Origin: Deltaproteobacteria bacterium
GTDB lineage: Bacteria; Myxococcota_A; Polyangia; Polyangiales; JAFGIB01
DNA length: 37,676 nucleotides
Direction of reading: 5' to 3'
Assembly (NCBI GenBank): GCA_016929805.1
Contig: JAFGIB010000444.1
Coordinates: 1 to 37,676 of the forward strand
A model generated the notes under the pieces. The model saw only the letters and a list, made by a program, of their open reading frames with translations, searched no databases and was not told the DNA's origin. The translations under genes were made by a program, and so were the position numbers. This document shows, one piece after another, positions 31,385 through 37,676 of the stretch (the stretch's first letter is position 1; each line of letters starts with the position of its first letter).

Positions 31385-32639
31385 CACAGGCAATAATTGC
31401 GACGATAAAGATTGTGCCGCGCAGAACAAACGTCCCGGCGCGGAGGATCAGGATTTACTCGATCGGCAGGCGCTTCAATCGCGGATGAGCCAAATCAAAC
31501 ACAAGATTTTAGTGCTTTCCGGAAAAGGAGGCGTGGGCAAGAGCACCGTGGCGGTAAACCTAGCGGCGGCTTTGGCCATGGCTGGAAAGCGGGTCGGACT
31601 GCTCGACGTCGATGTGCACGGGCCCAGCGTTCCCAAGCTGTTGCATCTTCAGGGCACGCCGATTTCGGGAACCGAGAGCAGCATATACCCGGTAAAAATG
31701 CGCTGCGGCGCAAGTATGCTGTACGTGATGTCCATCGATTTTTTAGTTCGTGATCGAGACGCCGCGGTCATTTGGCGCGGCCCTATGAAGTATGGCGCTA
31801 TCAAACAGTTTTTGAAGGATGTCGAGTGGGGTGATCTCGACTACCTGGTGATCGATTCCCCCCCGGGCACGGGCGATGAGCCGTTAGCCGTGGCGCAACT
31901 CATAGAAGACGCGGACGGCGCCGTGGTCGTCACAACGCCGCAAGAGGTGGCGGTGCAAGACGTTCGCAGGTGTGTCGTTTTCTGCAAACAGGTAAGGCTT
32001 CCCGTGATCGGAGTGATCGAAAATATGAGCGGCTTTACTTGTCCCGAGTGTGGAAAGAGCGTCAAAATTTTTGGCGCGGATGGGGGGCGGACGATGGCCG
32101 AGCAGATGAACGTTCCGTTTTTAGGGGCCATCCCCATAGAGCCCGAGGTCGTTCAATCCGGCGAGAGCGGTACGCCCATCGTGCAATCTCAGCCTCACAG
32201 CGAAACCGCAAAGACCTTCGGGCGCATTGTCCGCGTGCTCATTGAACCCGAGCTACGTTCGGCCGAAGCACAGCGCCAGCCGCTGAGAGCGGGAGGCTCA
32301 ATGAAAATCGCGATACCCGTTACCGGCGGTGTTTTATCCTCTCATTTCGGCCATTGCGAGCGGTTCGTTCTTTTCGATGTGGAAGCTGACGGCAAGACCA
32401 TCGGTCAGCGGCAAGAACTCACGCCGCCGCCTCATGAGCCTGGCACCTTTCCCAGATGGCTTCACGAGCAAGGCGCGACGATCATCATCGCGGGCGGGAT
32501 GGGTTCGCGAGCGCAGAGCCTTTTTAGTGAAAATAACATACGAGTAGTGGTGGGCGCCGCAGGCGGCGAGCCTGACGTCATCGTGCAGGAGTTTCTCGAT
32601 GGACGCCTGGAGACGGGGCCCAACATCTGCGACCACTAG
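31371..32639 (+). CDS. Mrp/NBP35-type P-loop Fe-S carrier ATPase with C-terminal NifX/NafY-like domain
   Basis: 422 residues. A short Cys-containing N-terminus (NNCDDKDCAAQNK) precedes the deviant Walker A SGKGGVGKSTVAVNLA, LLDVDVHGPSVPKL, DYLVIDSPPGTGDE and the bridging Fe-S pair CPEC (in GFTCPECGKSV). From about residue 308 a second domain starts (MKIAIPVTGGVLSSHFGHCE, then FVLFDVEADG and IIAGGMGSRAQSLF), the dinitrogenase Fe-Mo cofactor-binding fold. This fusion is known in anaerobes. Role: assembling or transferring Fe-S clusters in the cytoplasm. GAGGAT precedes the ATG; a NifS-like gene follows after 69 nt. Confidence 0.93.
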   Translation: MTTHNTGNNCDDKDCAAQNKRPGAEDQDLLDRQALQSRMSQIKHKILVLSGKGGVGKSTVAVNLAAALAMAGKRVGLLDVDVHGPSVPKLLHLQGTPISGTESSIYPVKMRCGASMLYVMSIDFLVRDRDAAVIWRGPMKYGAIKQFLKDVEWGDLDYLVIDSPPGTGDEPLAVAQLIEDADGAVVVTTPQEVAVQDVRRCVVFCKQVRLPVIGVIENMSGFTCPECGKSVKIFGADGGRTMAEQMNVPFLGAIPIEPEVVQSGESGTPIVQSQPHSETAKTFGRIVRVLIEPELRSAEAQRQPLRAGGSMKIAIPVTGGVLSSHFGHCERFVLFDVEADGKTIGQRQELTPPPHEPGTFPRWLHEQGATIIIAGGMGSRAQSLFSENNIRVVVGAAGGEPDVIVQEFLDGRLETGPNICDH

Positions 32640-32684
32640 AGCACCATATAACAATGAACTTGGCGGGGCTACAGCCCCGGTGCT
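32640..32684 (+). terminator. Stem-loop between mrp and nifS, possible attenuator
   Basis: AGCACC (32640-32645) can pair with GGTGCT (32679-32684), stacked on an inner hairpin GGGGC-TACA-GCCCC (32665-32678), and is followed by GTTTTA. The T-run is short and 19 bases are unpaired on the 5' side, so partial termination or an RNA-processing hairpin is as likely as a full terminator. Confidence 0.4.
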
Positions 32685-32708
32685 GTTTTACGCGAAAGAG
32701 AAGCAAGA

Positions 32709-33863
32709 GTGATCTATCTGGACCACAATGCTACGACTCCCTTGCACCCGCGAGCCTTAGCGGCGATGCTGCCCTATCTGCGCGAGCGCTGGGGAAACCC
32801 GTCGAGCCCTCATAGATTCGGAAACGAAGCGAAAGCCGCGGTGGAAAACGCTCGTGAAAGCATCGCGGGTTCTATTCACTGTAAGCCGAACGAAATCGTA
32901 TTCTGCTCGAGCGGAACTGAGGCGGACAACCTCGCGCTGCGCGGCGTGGCGCGTGCTCTCAGGTCACGTGGTAACCATATCGTGACGACCGCGATCGAGC
33001 ATCACGCCGTGCTGAACACGAGCAAAACGCTGGAGAGTGAAGGTTACCGAGTTACGTACCTGCCCGTGAACCGGGACGGCATCGTACAGCTCGATGCTCT
33101 GGAAGCGAGCCTCGAGTCTGATACGATTCTAGTTACGATCATGCACGCCAATAACGAGACCGGGGTTGTGCAACCGATAGAGGAAATAGCAGCCCTTACA
33201 AGCAGACAGGGCGTCGTGCTTCACACGGACGCGGTGCAGTCCGCGGGTAAGCTGCCGCAAAGGCCCGGCGAGCTGGGCGCCGATCTCGTCAGCTTTTCGG
33301 GGCACAAGCTTTATGGGCCTAAGGGGATTGCCGTTTTATACGTCCGGGAAGATACACCGATCTCGCCTGTTATCACCGGTGGAGAGCACGAGCACGGCTT
33401 GCGCGCGGGCACGGAGAACGTCGCCGCCATCGTGGGTCTCGCCGAAGCGGCGACAATAGCCTTTGAGATGTCAGAGACCGAGGGGCAACGCTTGCGCGCG
33501 CTGCGCGACAGACTCGAGCGTCAAGTCGTCTCTTCGATTGAACGAGTAAAGATCAACGGAGCACGCGCCGAGCGCGTTCCGAATACCTCCAACGTGAGCT
33601 TCTATGGCATCGACGGAGAATCGATCGTTCTCGCGCTTGACGTTTGCGGTATCTGTGTCTCGACGGGTTCTGCTTGTTCGACTGAAAACCCTGAACCCTC
33701 TCACGTACTGATCGCCATGGGTCTAGATGCGCAAGAGGCACAGGGTTCCATAAGGATGTCGCTTGGGCGGGAAACACGCGAGCAAGACATAGACTTTACG
33801 GTGAGTGCCCTGGTGGATACGGTCGAGAGACTCCGTCGTATTTCAAGCGTTCGGAACGAGTAG
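32709..33863 (+). CDS. Cysteine desulfurase (NifS/IscS family)
   Basis: 384 residues starting at GTG. Fold-type I PLP enzyme opening IYLDHNATTPLHPRAL, with TTAIEHHAVLNT, the PLP-binding Lys in SFSGHKLYGPKG and the catalytic Cys loop CVSTGSACS. The short catalytic loop indicates group I (NifS/IscS). It supplies persulfide sulfur for Fe-S clusters; the Mrp-type carrier directly upstream makes this a small Fe-S assembly unit. No scaffold gene (NifU/IscU) lies in the window. Confidence 0.95.
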   Translation: MIYLDHNATTPLHPRALAAMLPYLRERWGNPSSPHRFGNEAKAAVENARESIAGSIHCKPNEIVFCSSGTEADNLALRGVARALRSRGNHIVTTAIEHHAVLNTSKTLESEGYRVTYLPVNRDGIVQLDALEASLESDTILVTIMHANNETGVVQPIEEIAALTSRQGVVLHTDAVQSAGKLPQRPGELGADLVSFSGHKLYGPKGIAVLYVREDTPISPVITGGEHEHGLRAGTENVAAIVGLAEAATIAFEMSETEGQRLRALRDRLERQVVSSIERVKINGARAERVPNTSNVSFYGIDGESIVLALDVCGICVSTGSACSTENPEPSHVLIAMGLDAQEAQGSIRMSLGRETREQDIDFTVSALVDTVERLRRISSVRNE

Positions 33864-34161
33864 AGAAACTTTTCCGACATATAACAAATCGGAACTCAGG
33901 ACGCGCTGTATACGGTTTGCGAGGTGTTCGTCTTGACGGGGATTTTTGTTTGTTTATTGCTGATTCCGGATTTCACGCGACCACGCGCTCGTGTAGACCT
34001 ATTATAGCGAATCCGCGCGGGGTAGGATTGCAAAAGAAGCAGCAAAACCGTCGAAGTCGGTCGGACAAATCTCCTTAAATATGCTAATTAGAGATGTACA
34101 TCTTTCGATAAGATAGCAACTGAGTCCCGCGGACTCTACGTAAGCAAGGAAAACCGATCAA
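33864..34161. other. Intergenic region between the nifS-like gene and the PLP lyase
   Basis: 298 bases. Contains an imperfect hairpin after the nifS stop (TTCCGA 33872-33877 with TCGGAA 33889-33894, no T-tract), a 12-bp palindrome AGATGTACATCT at 34092-34103, and a GAGTC-CCGCG-GACTC hairpin at 34122-34136. The last two suggest regulation of the PLP enzyme. No gene. Confidence 0.5.
34092..34103. promoter_or_regulatory. Perfect 12-bp palindrome, candidate operator
   Basis: AGATGTACATCT lies 58 bp before the start codon of the Cys/Met-metabolism enzyme, in AT-rich sequence that likely holds its promoter. No regulator assigned. Confidence 0.4.
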
Positions 34162-35310
34162 ATGGCCTCCGATCCTTTAACTCCGTACGGAAACCGGCCG
34201 ATGGTTACACCCATCGTGAACGCGGTGAACTACGAATACCTTTCTTTTGAGGTGCTCCGACAGATCACTGACGGAGAAATAGACGGATACACTTACCACC
34301 GAGACGACAATCCGACGGTTCGTGAAGTTGAAAAAAAAGCCGCGCGTATGGAATCAGCAGAGGATTGCATCGTGTGCACGTCCGGAATGGCTGCCTGCAC
34401 CATGGTTTACTTCACTTACCTTCGAGCGGGCGATCACTTAATCATCTTTCACGATACCTACGGAGCTAACTACAAAGTCTCGTTGATATTAGAACGGTTA
34501 GGCGTGGAAATCACATGGCTGGACGCGGACGATGCGAATCGTATCGAGGGGTATTTTCGCGGCAATACGCGTATGGTATTCCTCGAAACGCCCACCAATC
34601 CACTTTGCAAAATCATCGATATAGCGTTCATTTGCGAAAAAGCCCATAGGATTGGGGCGATGGTGGTGGTCGATAATACTTTTGCTACACCATACCATCA
34701 GAATCCGCTCAAGCTTGGCGCGGACCTTGTGGTACATAGCGCGACCAAAGCGCTTGGAGGGCATAATGACCTCATGGCCGGCGCGATTGCCGGCCTAAAA
34801 GAGCATTACAATAAGCTTTGGTTCACCAGACAAGCCATCGGCACAACGCTGGATGCGTATTCGGCTTTTTTATTGGACCGAGGTTTAAAGACCTTTGATC
34901 TACGCGCTGAAGCAATGGCTCGAGGGGCGGAGACGGTGGCTAAATTTCTAGTCGAGAACTCCAAGATTTCGCGAGTTTCGTATCCCGGTCTCAGCAGTCA
35001 TCCCAACCATACGGTGGCGGTGCGGCAAATGTTCCGAGGTTTCGGCAATATGCTTGCATTCGACGTGGGCGAAAACGAAGAGGATGCTAAACGGTTCATC
35101 GCGGCGCTCAAGACGATTAGGCACGCGGTGAGTTTAGGCGCCACCGAGTCGCTGATTTGCATTCCTTATCTAACGACGATGCTTTATTTACCGCCTGAGC
35201 GACGCACGAGCTTCGGGGTCAAGAAAAATACGGTTCGGCTTTCAGTAGGCATTGAGCCGCCCGAGCGGCTAGAGGCGGATTTAAAGCAGGCGTTGTTAAG
35301 CCTGGGGTAA
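34162..35310 (+). CDS. Cys/Met-metabolism PLP enzyme (cystathionine gamma-synthase/lyase or methionine gamma-lyase family)
   Basis: 382 residues, usual family length. Hallmarks: NPTVREVEKKAARMESAE, the SGMAACTMVYF phosphate-binding segment, FLETPTNPLCKIID, VVVDNTFATPYHQNPL and the PLP-binding Lys in HSATKALGGHNDLMAG; C-terminal RLSVGIEPPERLEADL. The family covers gamma-synthases, gamma-lyases and sulfhydrylases, which cannot be separated by eye here. AGGAAA lies upstream of the ATG. Next to the cysteine desulfurase, it may feed or drain the cysteine pool. Convergent with the sigma-54 activator. Confidence 0.92.
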   Translation: MASDPLTPYGNRPMVTPIVNAVNYEYLSFEVLRQITDGEIDGYTYHRDDNPTVREVEKKAARMESAEDCIVCTSGMAACTMVYFTYLRAGDHLIIFHDTYGANYKVSLILERLGVEITWLDADDANRIEGYFRGNTRMVFLETPTNPLCKIIDIAFICEKAHRIGAMVVVDNTFATPYHQNPLKLGADLVVHSATKALGGHNDLMAGAIAGLKEHYNKLWFTRQAIGTTLDAYSAFLLDRGLKTFDLRAEAMARGAETVAKFLVENSKISRVSYPGLSSHPNHTVAVRQMFRGFGNMLAFDVGENEEDAKRFIAALKTIRHAVSLGATESLICIPYLTTMLYLPPERRTSFGVKKNTVRLSVGIEPPERLEADLKQALLSLG

Positions 35311-35313
35311 TCT

Positions 35314-35424
35314 TACGGTTGCATAAAACGTCGAGCGAAAATTGTACCGTAACGCTGCAAAAAACGTCGAGCGGAAACGCGAAAAAAGCGAGCATGTCCT
35401 TAGTTCGCACTAATTTTGCGCGCG
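35314..35424 (+). repeat. Repeat family A, decayed right-type end with a partial duplicate
   Basis: AACGCTGCAAAAAACGTCG at 35350 onward, then AGCGGAAACGCGAAAAAAGCGA, is the inverse of the right end at 21229; a second, poorer copy (TTGCATAAAACGTCGAGCG) lies just upstream at 35319. The rest decays towards a shortened CTTAG/CTAA centre. It fills the gap between two convergent genes. Confidence 0.75.
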
Positions 35425-35425
35425 C

Positions 35426-35459
35426 CCTGAGCCGGTTCATTAGCGACCGGGATCTCAGG
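35426..35459. terminator. Stem-loop between convergent genes
   Basis: CCTGAG-CCGGT pairs with ACCGG-(GAT bulge)-CTCAGG, an 11-bp interrupted stem overlapping the last codon of the minus-strand activator gene. No T-tract on either strand, so terminator function is uncertain. Confidence 0.4.
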
Positions 35460-36891
35460 ACCGTTTTCCGCGTCCGTCTCGATCGGGAGTATCGATGCCG
35501 AGCCGTTGGATCTTACGGTACAGCGTGCTTACGTTGATGCCGAGATCTCCCGCGGCGAGCGCCCTGTTGCCCCGATGGTTGGTGAGCGCCTCTTGAATGA
35601 GGGACTTCTCGACGACCTTCAGGTTCATCCTGTGCCGGGGATCTATGAACTCGCGCGCCGCGCAGCGCGTCAGGTCCGGCGGAAAATGTTGGACATCAAT
35701 CGTCCCGGCGCGACAGAGCACAAAGGCGTGCTCCAAAATGTTCTGCAGCTCTCGAACATTGCCCGGGAAATCGTGGTGTACGAGCAGTGACAATGCCTCG
35801 TTGGAAAGCCCCGCGATCTCTCGGTCGTGCAATAGATTGTGGGCGGCGACGAAGTGATCGACCAGAAGTGGTATGTCTTCTCGCCTCTCCTTCAAGGGAG
35901 GGATGTCGATCTGGACGACATGAATTCGATAGTAAAGATCCTCTCGGAATTTTCCCTCGCCGACGAGAGTCCCCAGGTCTTTGTTGGTTGCGGCGATGAT
36001 ACGCACGTCCGCCCGCACGGGTTCCACGGAGCCCAGCGGTTCATAGCTCTTCTCCTGCACTACCCGAAGCAACCGTACCTGCATCGCGGGCGAGATATCG
36101 CCGATTTCATCCAGGAAAAGCGTCCCGCCCTCGGCCAGGGTGAAGCGTCCGGGCTTGTCTCTTTTGGCGTCGGTGAAGGCCCCGGCCTTGTAGCCGAAAA
36201 GCTCAGACTCAAGCAGCGTGTCTGGAAGCGCGCCGCAGTTCACGGCCACGAAGCGTTTTTTACGCCTCGGGGACAGGGCGTGAACTGCCCGGGCGACCAG
36301 CTCCTTGCCGGTACCGCTGGCGCCTTGGATCAGCACCGTCGTATCGCTGTCGGAGATTTGCGGGAGAATATCGAAAAGATGGGTGATGGCTGCGCTTTTG
36401 CCGACAATATCCGCAAAGGTATGTTTATCCTTTAACCTTTTCCGCAGCTCCTCGACCTGCCTGAGGTCTTGAAAAGTCTCCACGCCGCCGATTACGCGGC
36501 CGTCGATGTCGCGGAGAACGGCGGCAGAAACCTTGATCGGTATGCGCGCTCCCCAAGCATCGACCACGAAGACGGATGCGTTGACTGCGGGCTCACCGGC
36601 GGTCAGAACCCTCTTCATCACACAGGCATCTTGACAGATGTTTGCACGAAACACCTCGCTGCATCGCTGGCCGATAGCGTCCTCTCGACGCATGCCCGTG
36701 ATCTTCTCGGCAGCCCTATTGAACGAGGTTATTCGCCACTCGAGGTCTACGGTAAAGACGCCCTCGTTGATCGAATCCAAGATCGGATCCCGGTAGCGCG
36801 CCACATCTAGCGCGGCGTGTTTTTCTCGGTTCGCGGGTGTCGGGTCGCGGGAGCTCAAAGTTATCCAACTCCTTCTCAATCCGAATAACAC
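35455..36891 (-). CDS. Sigma-54-dependent activator with PAS sensor, AAA+ and Fis-type HTH domains
   Basis: 478 residues from GTG 36891; a TTG at 36858 with AAGGAG ten bases upstream is a good alternative. PAS domain at residues about 36-145 with a Cys pair in ANICQDACVMKR that could sense redox state or hold a cofactor. AAA+ domain: Walker A GASGTGKE (190-197), sigma-54 contact loop GAFTDA (237-242, in place of the commonest GAFTGA), Walker B LFLDEIGD (258-265). The C-terminal Fis-like HTH includes LAAGDLGINVSTLYRKIQRL. There is no receiver domain, so it senses a signal directly. Divergent from the FmdB gene, whose -24/-12 promoter is its likeliest target. Confidence 0.93.
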   Translation of the reverse strand: MLFGLRRSWITLSSRDPTPANREKHAALDVARYRDPILDSINEGVFTVDLEWRITSFNRAAEKITGMRREDAIGQRCSEVFRANICQDACVMKRVLTAGEPAVNASVFVVDAWGARIPIKVSAAVLRDIDGRVIGGVETFQDLRQVEELRKRLKDKHTFADIVGKSAAITHLFDILPQISDSDTTVLIQGASGTGKELVARAVHALSPRRKKRFVAVNCGALPDTLLESELFGYKAGAFTDAKRDKPGRFTLAEGGTLFLDEIGDISPAMQVRLLRVVQEKSYEPLGSVEPVRADVRIIAATNKDLGTLVGEGKFREDLYYRIHVVQIDIPPLKERREDIPLLVDHFVAAHNLLHDREIAGLSNEALSLLVHHDFPGNVRELQNILEHAFVLCRAGTIDVQHFPPDLTRCAAREFIDPRHRMNLKVVEKSLIQEALTNHRGNRALAAGDLGINVSTLYRKIQRLGIDTPDRDGRGKRS

Positions 36892-37250
36892 CTATTCGCG
36901 CCGGTCGCAAACGCGATTCGCTTTATGCACGATTGTAGGCCGCAGAACATGGAATCTCGAAATCGATATCTATTCGTAGTCACTGAGCTATTTGCGTTAA
37001 TTTATTTTGGCATATTGTGTGCATACGGCTATATGTATGAAGTTCGCGTTGGCGATCGAGCGAGTAGAAAAACCGGGTGCTGCATACCATCGAGGATGCC
37101 GCGCACGCCGACCGCGCGCCCAACGGGTCAATGGTGGCCAACCTGGCTGGCTCGGTATTAACATTGATGAGAAAGATCTAAAACATCGACTTCATGGATT
37201 CCCGAGTCAGTATTTAGATAACAGGTAGTTGAACGTCGAGGAGAAACGCA
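36892..37250. other. Divergent regulatory region between activator and fmdB-type gene
   Basis: 358 bases holding the sigma-54 promoter candidate (37007-37023) and a long leader (about 215 nt) before the FmdB start. Short open frames here have no ribosome-binding sites or recognisable products. Confidence 0.6.
37007..37023 (+). promoter_or_regulatory. Candidate sigma-54 (-24/-12) promoter
   Basis: TTGGCATATTGTGTGCA has GG and GC separated by exactly ten bases and keeps TTGGCA of the -24 box and TGCA of the -12 box. It points towards the FmdB-type gene and lies about 115 bp from the divergent sigma-54 activator gene. Confidence 0.65.
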
Positions 37251-37436
37251 ATGCCTATATTCGAGTTTGAGTGCAAGAAATGCGGCAAGACTTTTGAGAC
37301 TCTAATGGGATCTAATGAAAAGGAGAAACCGCCTTGCCCCGATTGCGGCTCCAAGAAAACCAAGCGCATGCTATCTGCCTTCAGCAGCGGTTCTTCGAAT
37401 CACAACACGAGTTGCGGGCCGGCTGGATCTGCTTGA
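37251..37436 (+). CDS. FmdB-family zinc-ribbon protein
   Basis: 61 residues. MPIFEFECKKCGKTFETL and PPCPDCGSKKTKRML form the two CxxC knuckles of the FmdB/CxxC_CXXC_SSSS domain; a Ser-rich tail ends with one more Cys. GAGGAG stands eight bases before the ATG. The family is named after a proposed regulator of formamidase/amidase genes, but most members are uncharacterised. It is probably expressed from the upstream sigma-54 promoter. Confidence 0.9.
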   Translation: MPIFEFECKKCGKTFETLMGSNEKEKPPCPDCGSKKTKRMLSAFSSGSSNHNTSCGPAGSA

Positions 37437-37590
37437 GGGACCGGTCGCTGAGGTCAGTTGGGCCTTTCAACGATAATAAACCTTAGACAAGACAGGCAAA
37501 CGTAACGGCTGGAGAAAATCCTAGAAATACTCTCTTCCGGCAAGCGATTTAAAGGTGGCTCGAACCGTTCGGCGCTTTAACCATTTCAGG

Positions 37591-37676
37591 GTAAGCGTTC
37601 AGGGGGGCAAACAAGTCGGCGGCCAATTCGCCTGTAAAACCGAGCGCGCCCGCAGGGCCGGCGAGGATGGTACTTG
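37591..37676 (+). repeat. Repeat family B, copy 4, cut by the window end
   Basis: Starts GTAAGCGTTCAGG, then AACAAGTCGGCGGCCAATTC and ACCGAGCGCGCCCG, and stops in GGATGGTACTTG at the last base. Same order as copy 3 (26682 back to 26589). Nothing else was seen between the FmdB stop and this copy. Confidence 0.88.

Noticed and set aside
1..37676. CRISPR array, prophage, tRNA or rRNA genes
   Set aside because: No regular spaced repeats, phage structural genes or recognisable RNA gene sequence found by reading both strands; short tRNAs could still be missed without a scanning tool.

Overview
The window looks like a chromosomal piece, probably a whole draft or metagenomic contig, from an anaerobic or microaerophilic bacterium of the former Deltaproteobacteria (Myxococcota or Desulfobacterota lineage). 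This is inferred from gene content: myxobacterial-style lipoproteins with Gly/Ser-rich linkers, HndA/HndC-type NADH modules, paired CCG-domain iron-sulfur proteins, multihaem cytochromes, 4-hydroxybutyryl-CoA dehydratase and a PAS sigma-54 activator. No rRNA, tRNA, CRISPR array, phage gene or transposase was seen.

Layout. 1-516: half of a dispersed repeat (family A), then no convincing gene. 517-1953: secreted esterase lipoprotein. 1975-5169 (minus): NADH-oxidising iron-sulfur flavoprotein module of NuoE-, NuoF- and NuoG-N-terminal-like subunits, with no catalytic partner. 5379-10379 (minus): large alpha-2-macroglobulin lipoprotein with an intact thioester motif. 10759-16372 (plus): Fur-family regulator, DUF364 protein, outer-membrane porin, substrate-binding protein, permease and TOBE-containing ATPase, packed as one operon and probably importing a metal or metal complex. 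16470-20907 (minus): DUF1847 protein, a racemase remnant, and an FeS/FAD-oxidase/FeS redox trio. 21040-21229: complete MITE-like element A. 21538-26391 (minus): exported amidohydrolase, pentahaem cytochrome, cytochrome c/beta-barrel fusion, YggS, and a maf remnant cut off next to repeat family B. 26831-30467: fused CoA-transferase (plus) convergent with a small Cys-motif protein and 4-hydroxybutyryl-CoA dehydratase (minus). 31049-33863 (plus): small ORFs, an Mrp/NifX-type fusion ATPase and a NifS-like cysteine desulfurase. 34162-35310: Cys/Met-metabolism PLP enzyme. 35455-36891 (minus): PAS sigma-54 activator, divergent from an FmdB-type zinc-ribbon gene preceded by a good -24/-12 promoter candidate. 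37591-37676: repeat B running off the end.

How it fits together (inference). CoA-transferase plus dehydratase would take 4-hydroxybutyrate to crotonyl-CoA. The NADH module and the FeS/FAD/FeS trio are candidate electron-transfer partners for such fermentative chemistry. Mrp and NifS fit the heavy demand for Fe-S clusters. The cytochrome pair could move electrons to or across the outer membrane. Two repeat families and two truncated genes indicate a genome being reshaped by small mobile repeats, and both ends of the window lie inside these repeats.
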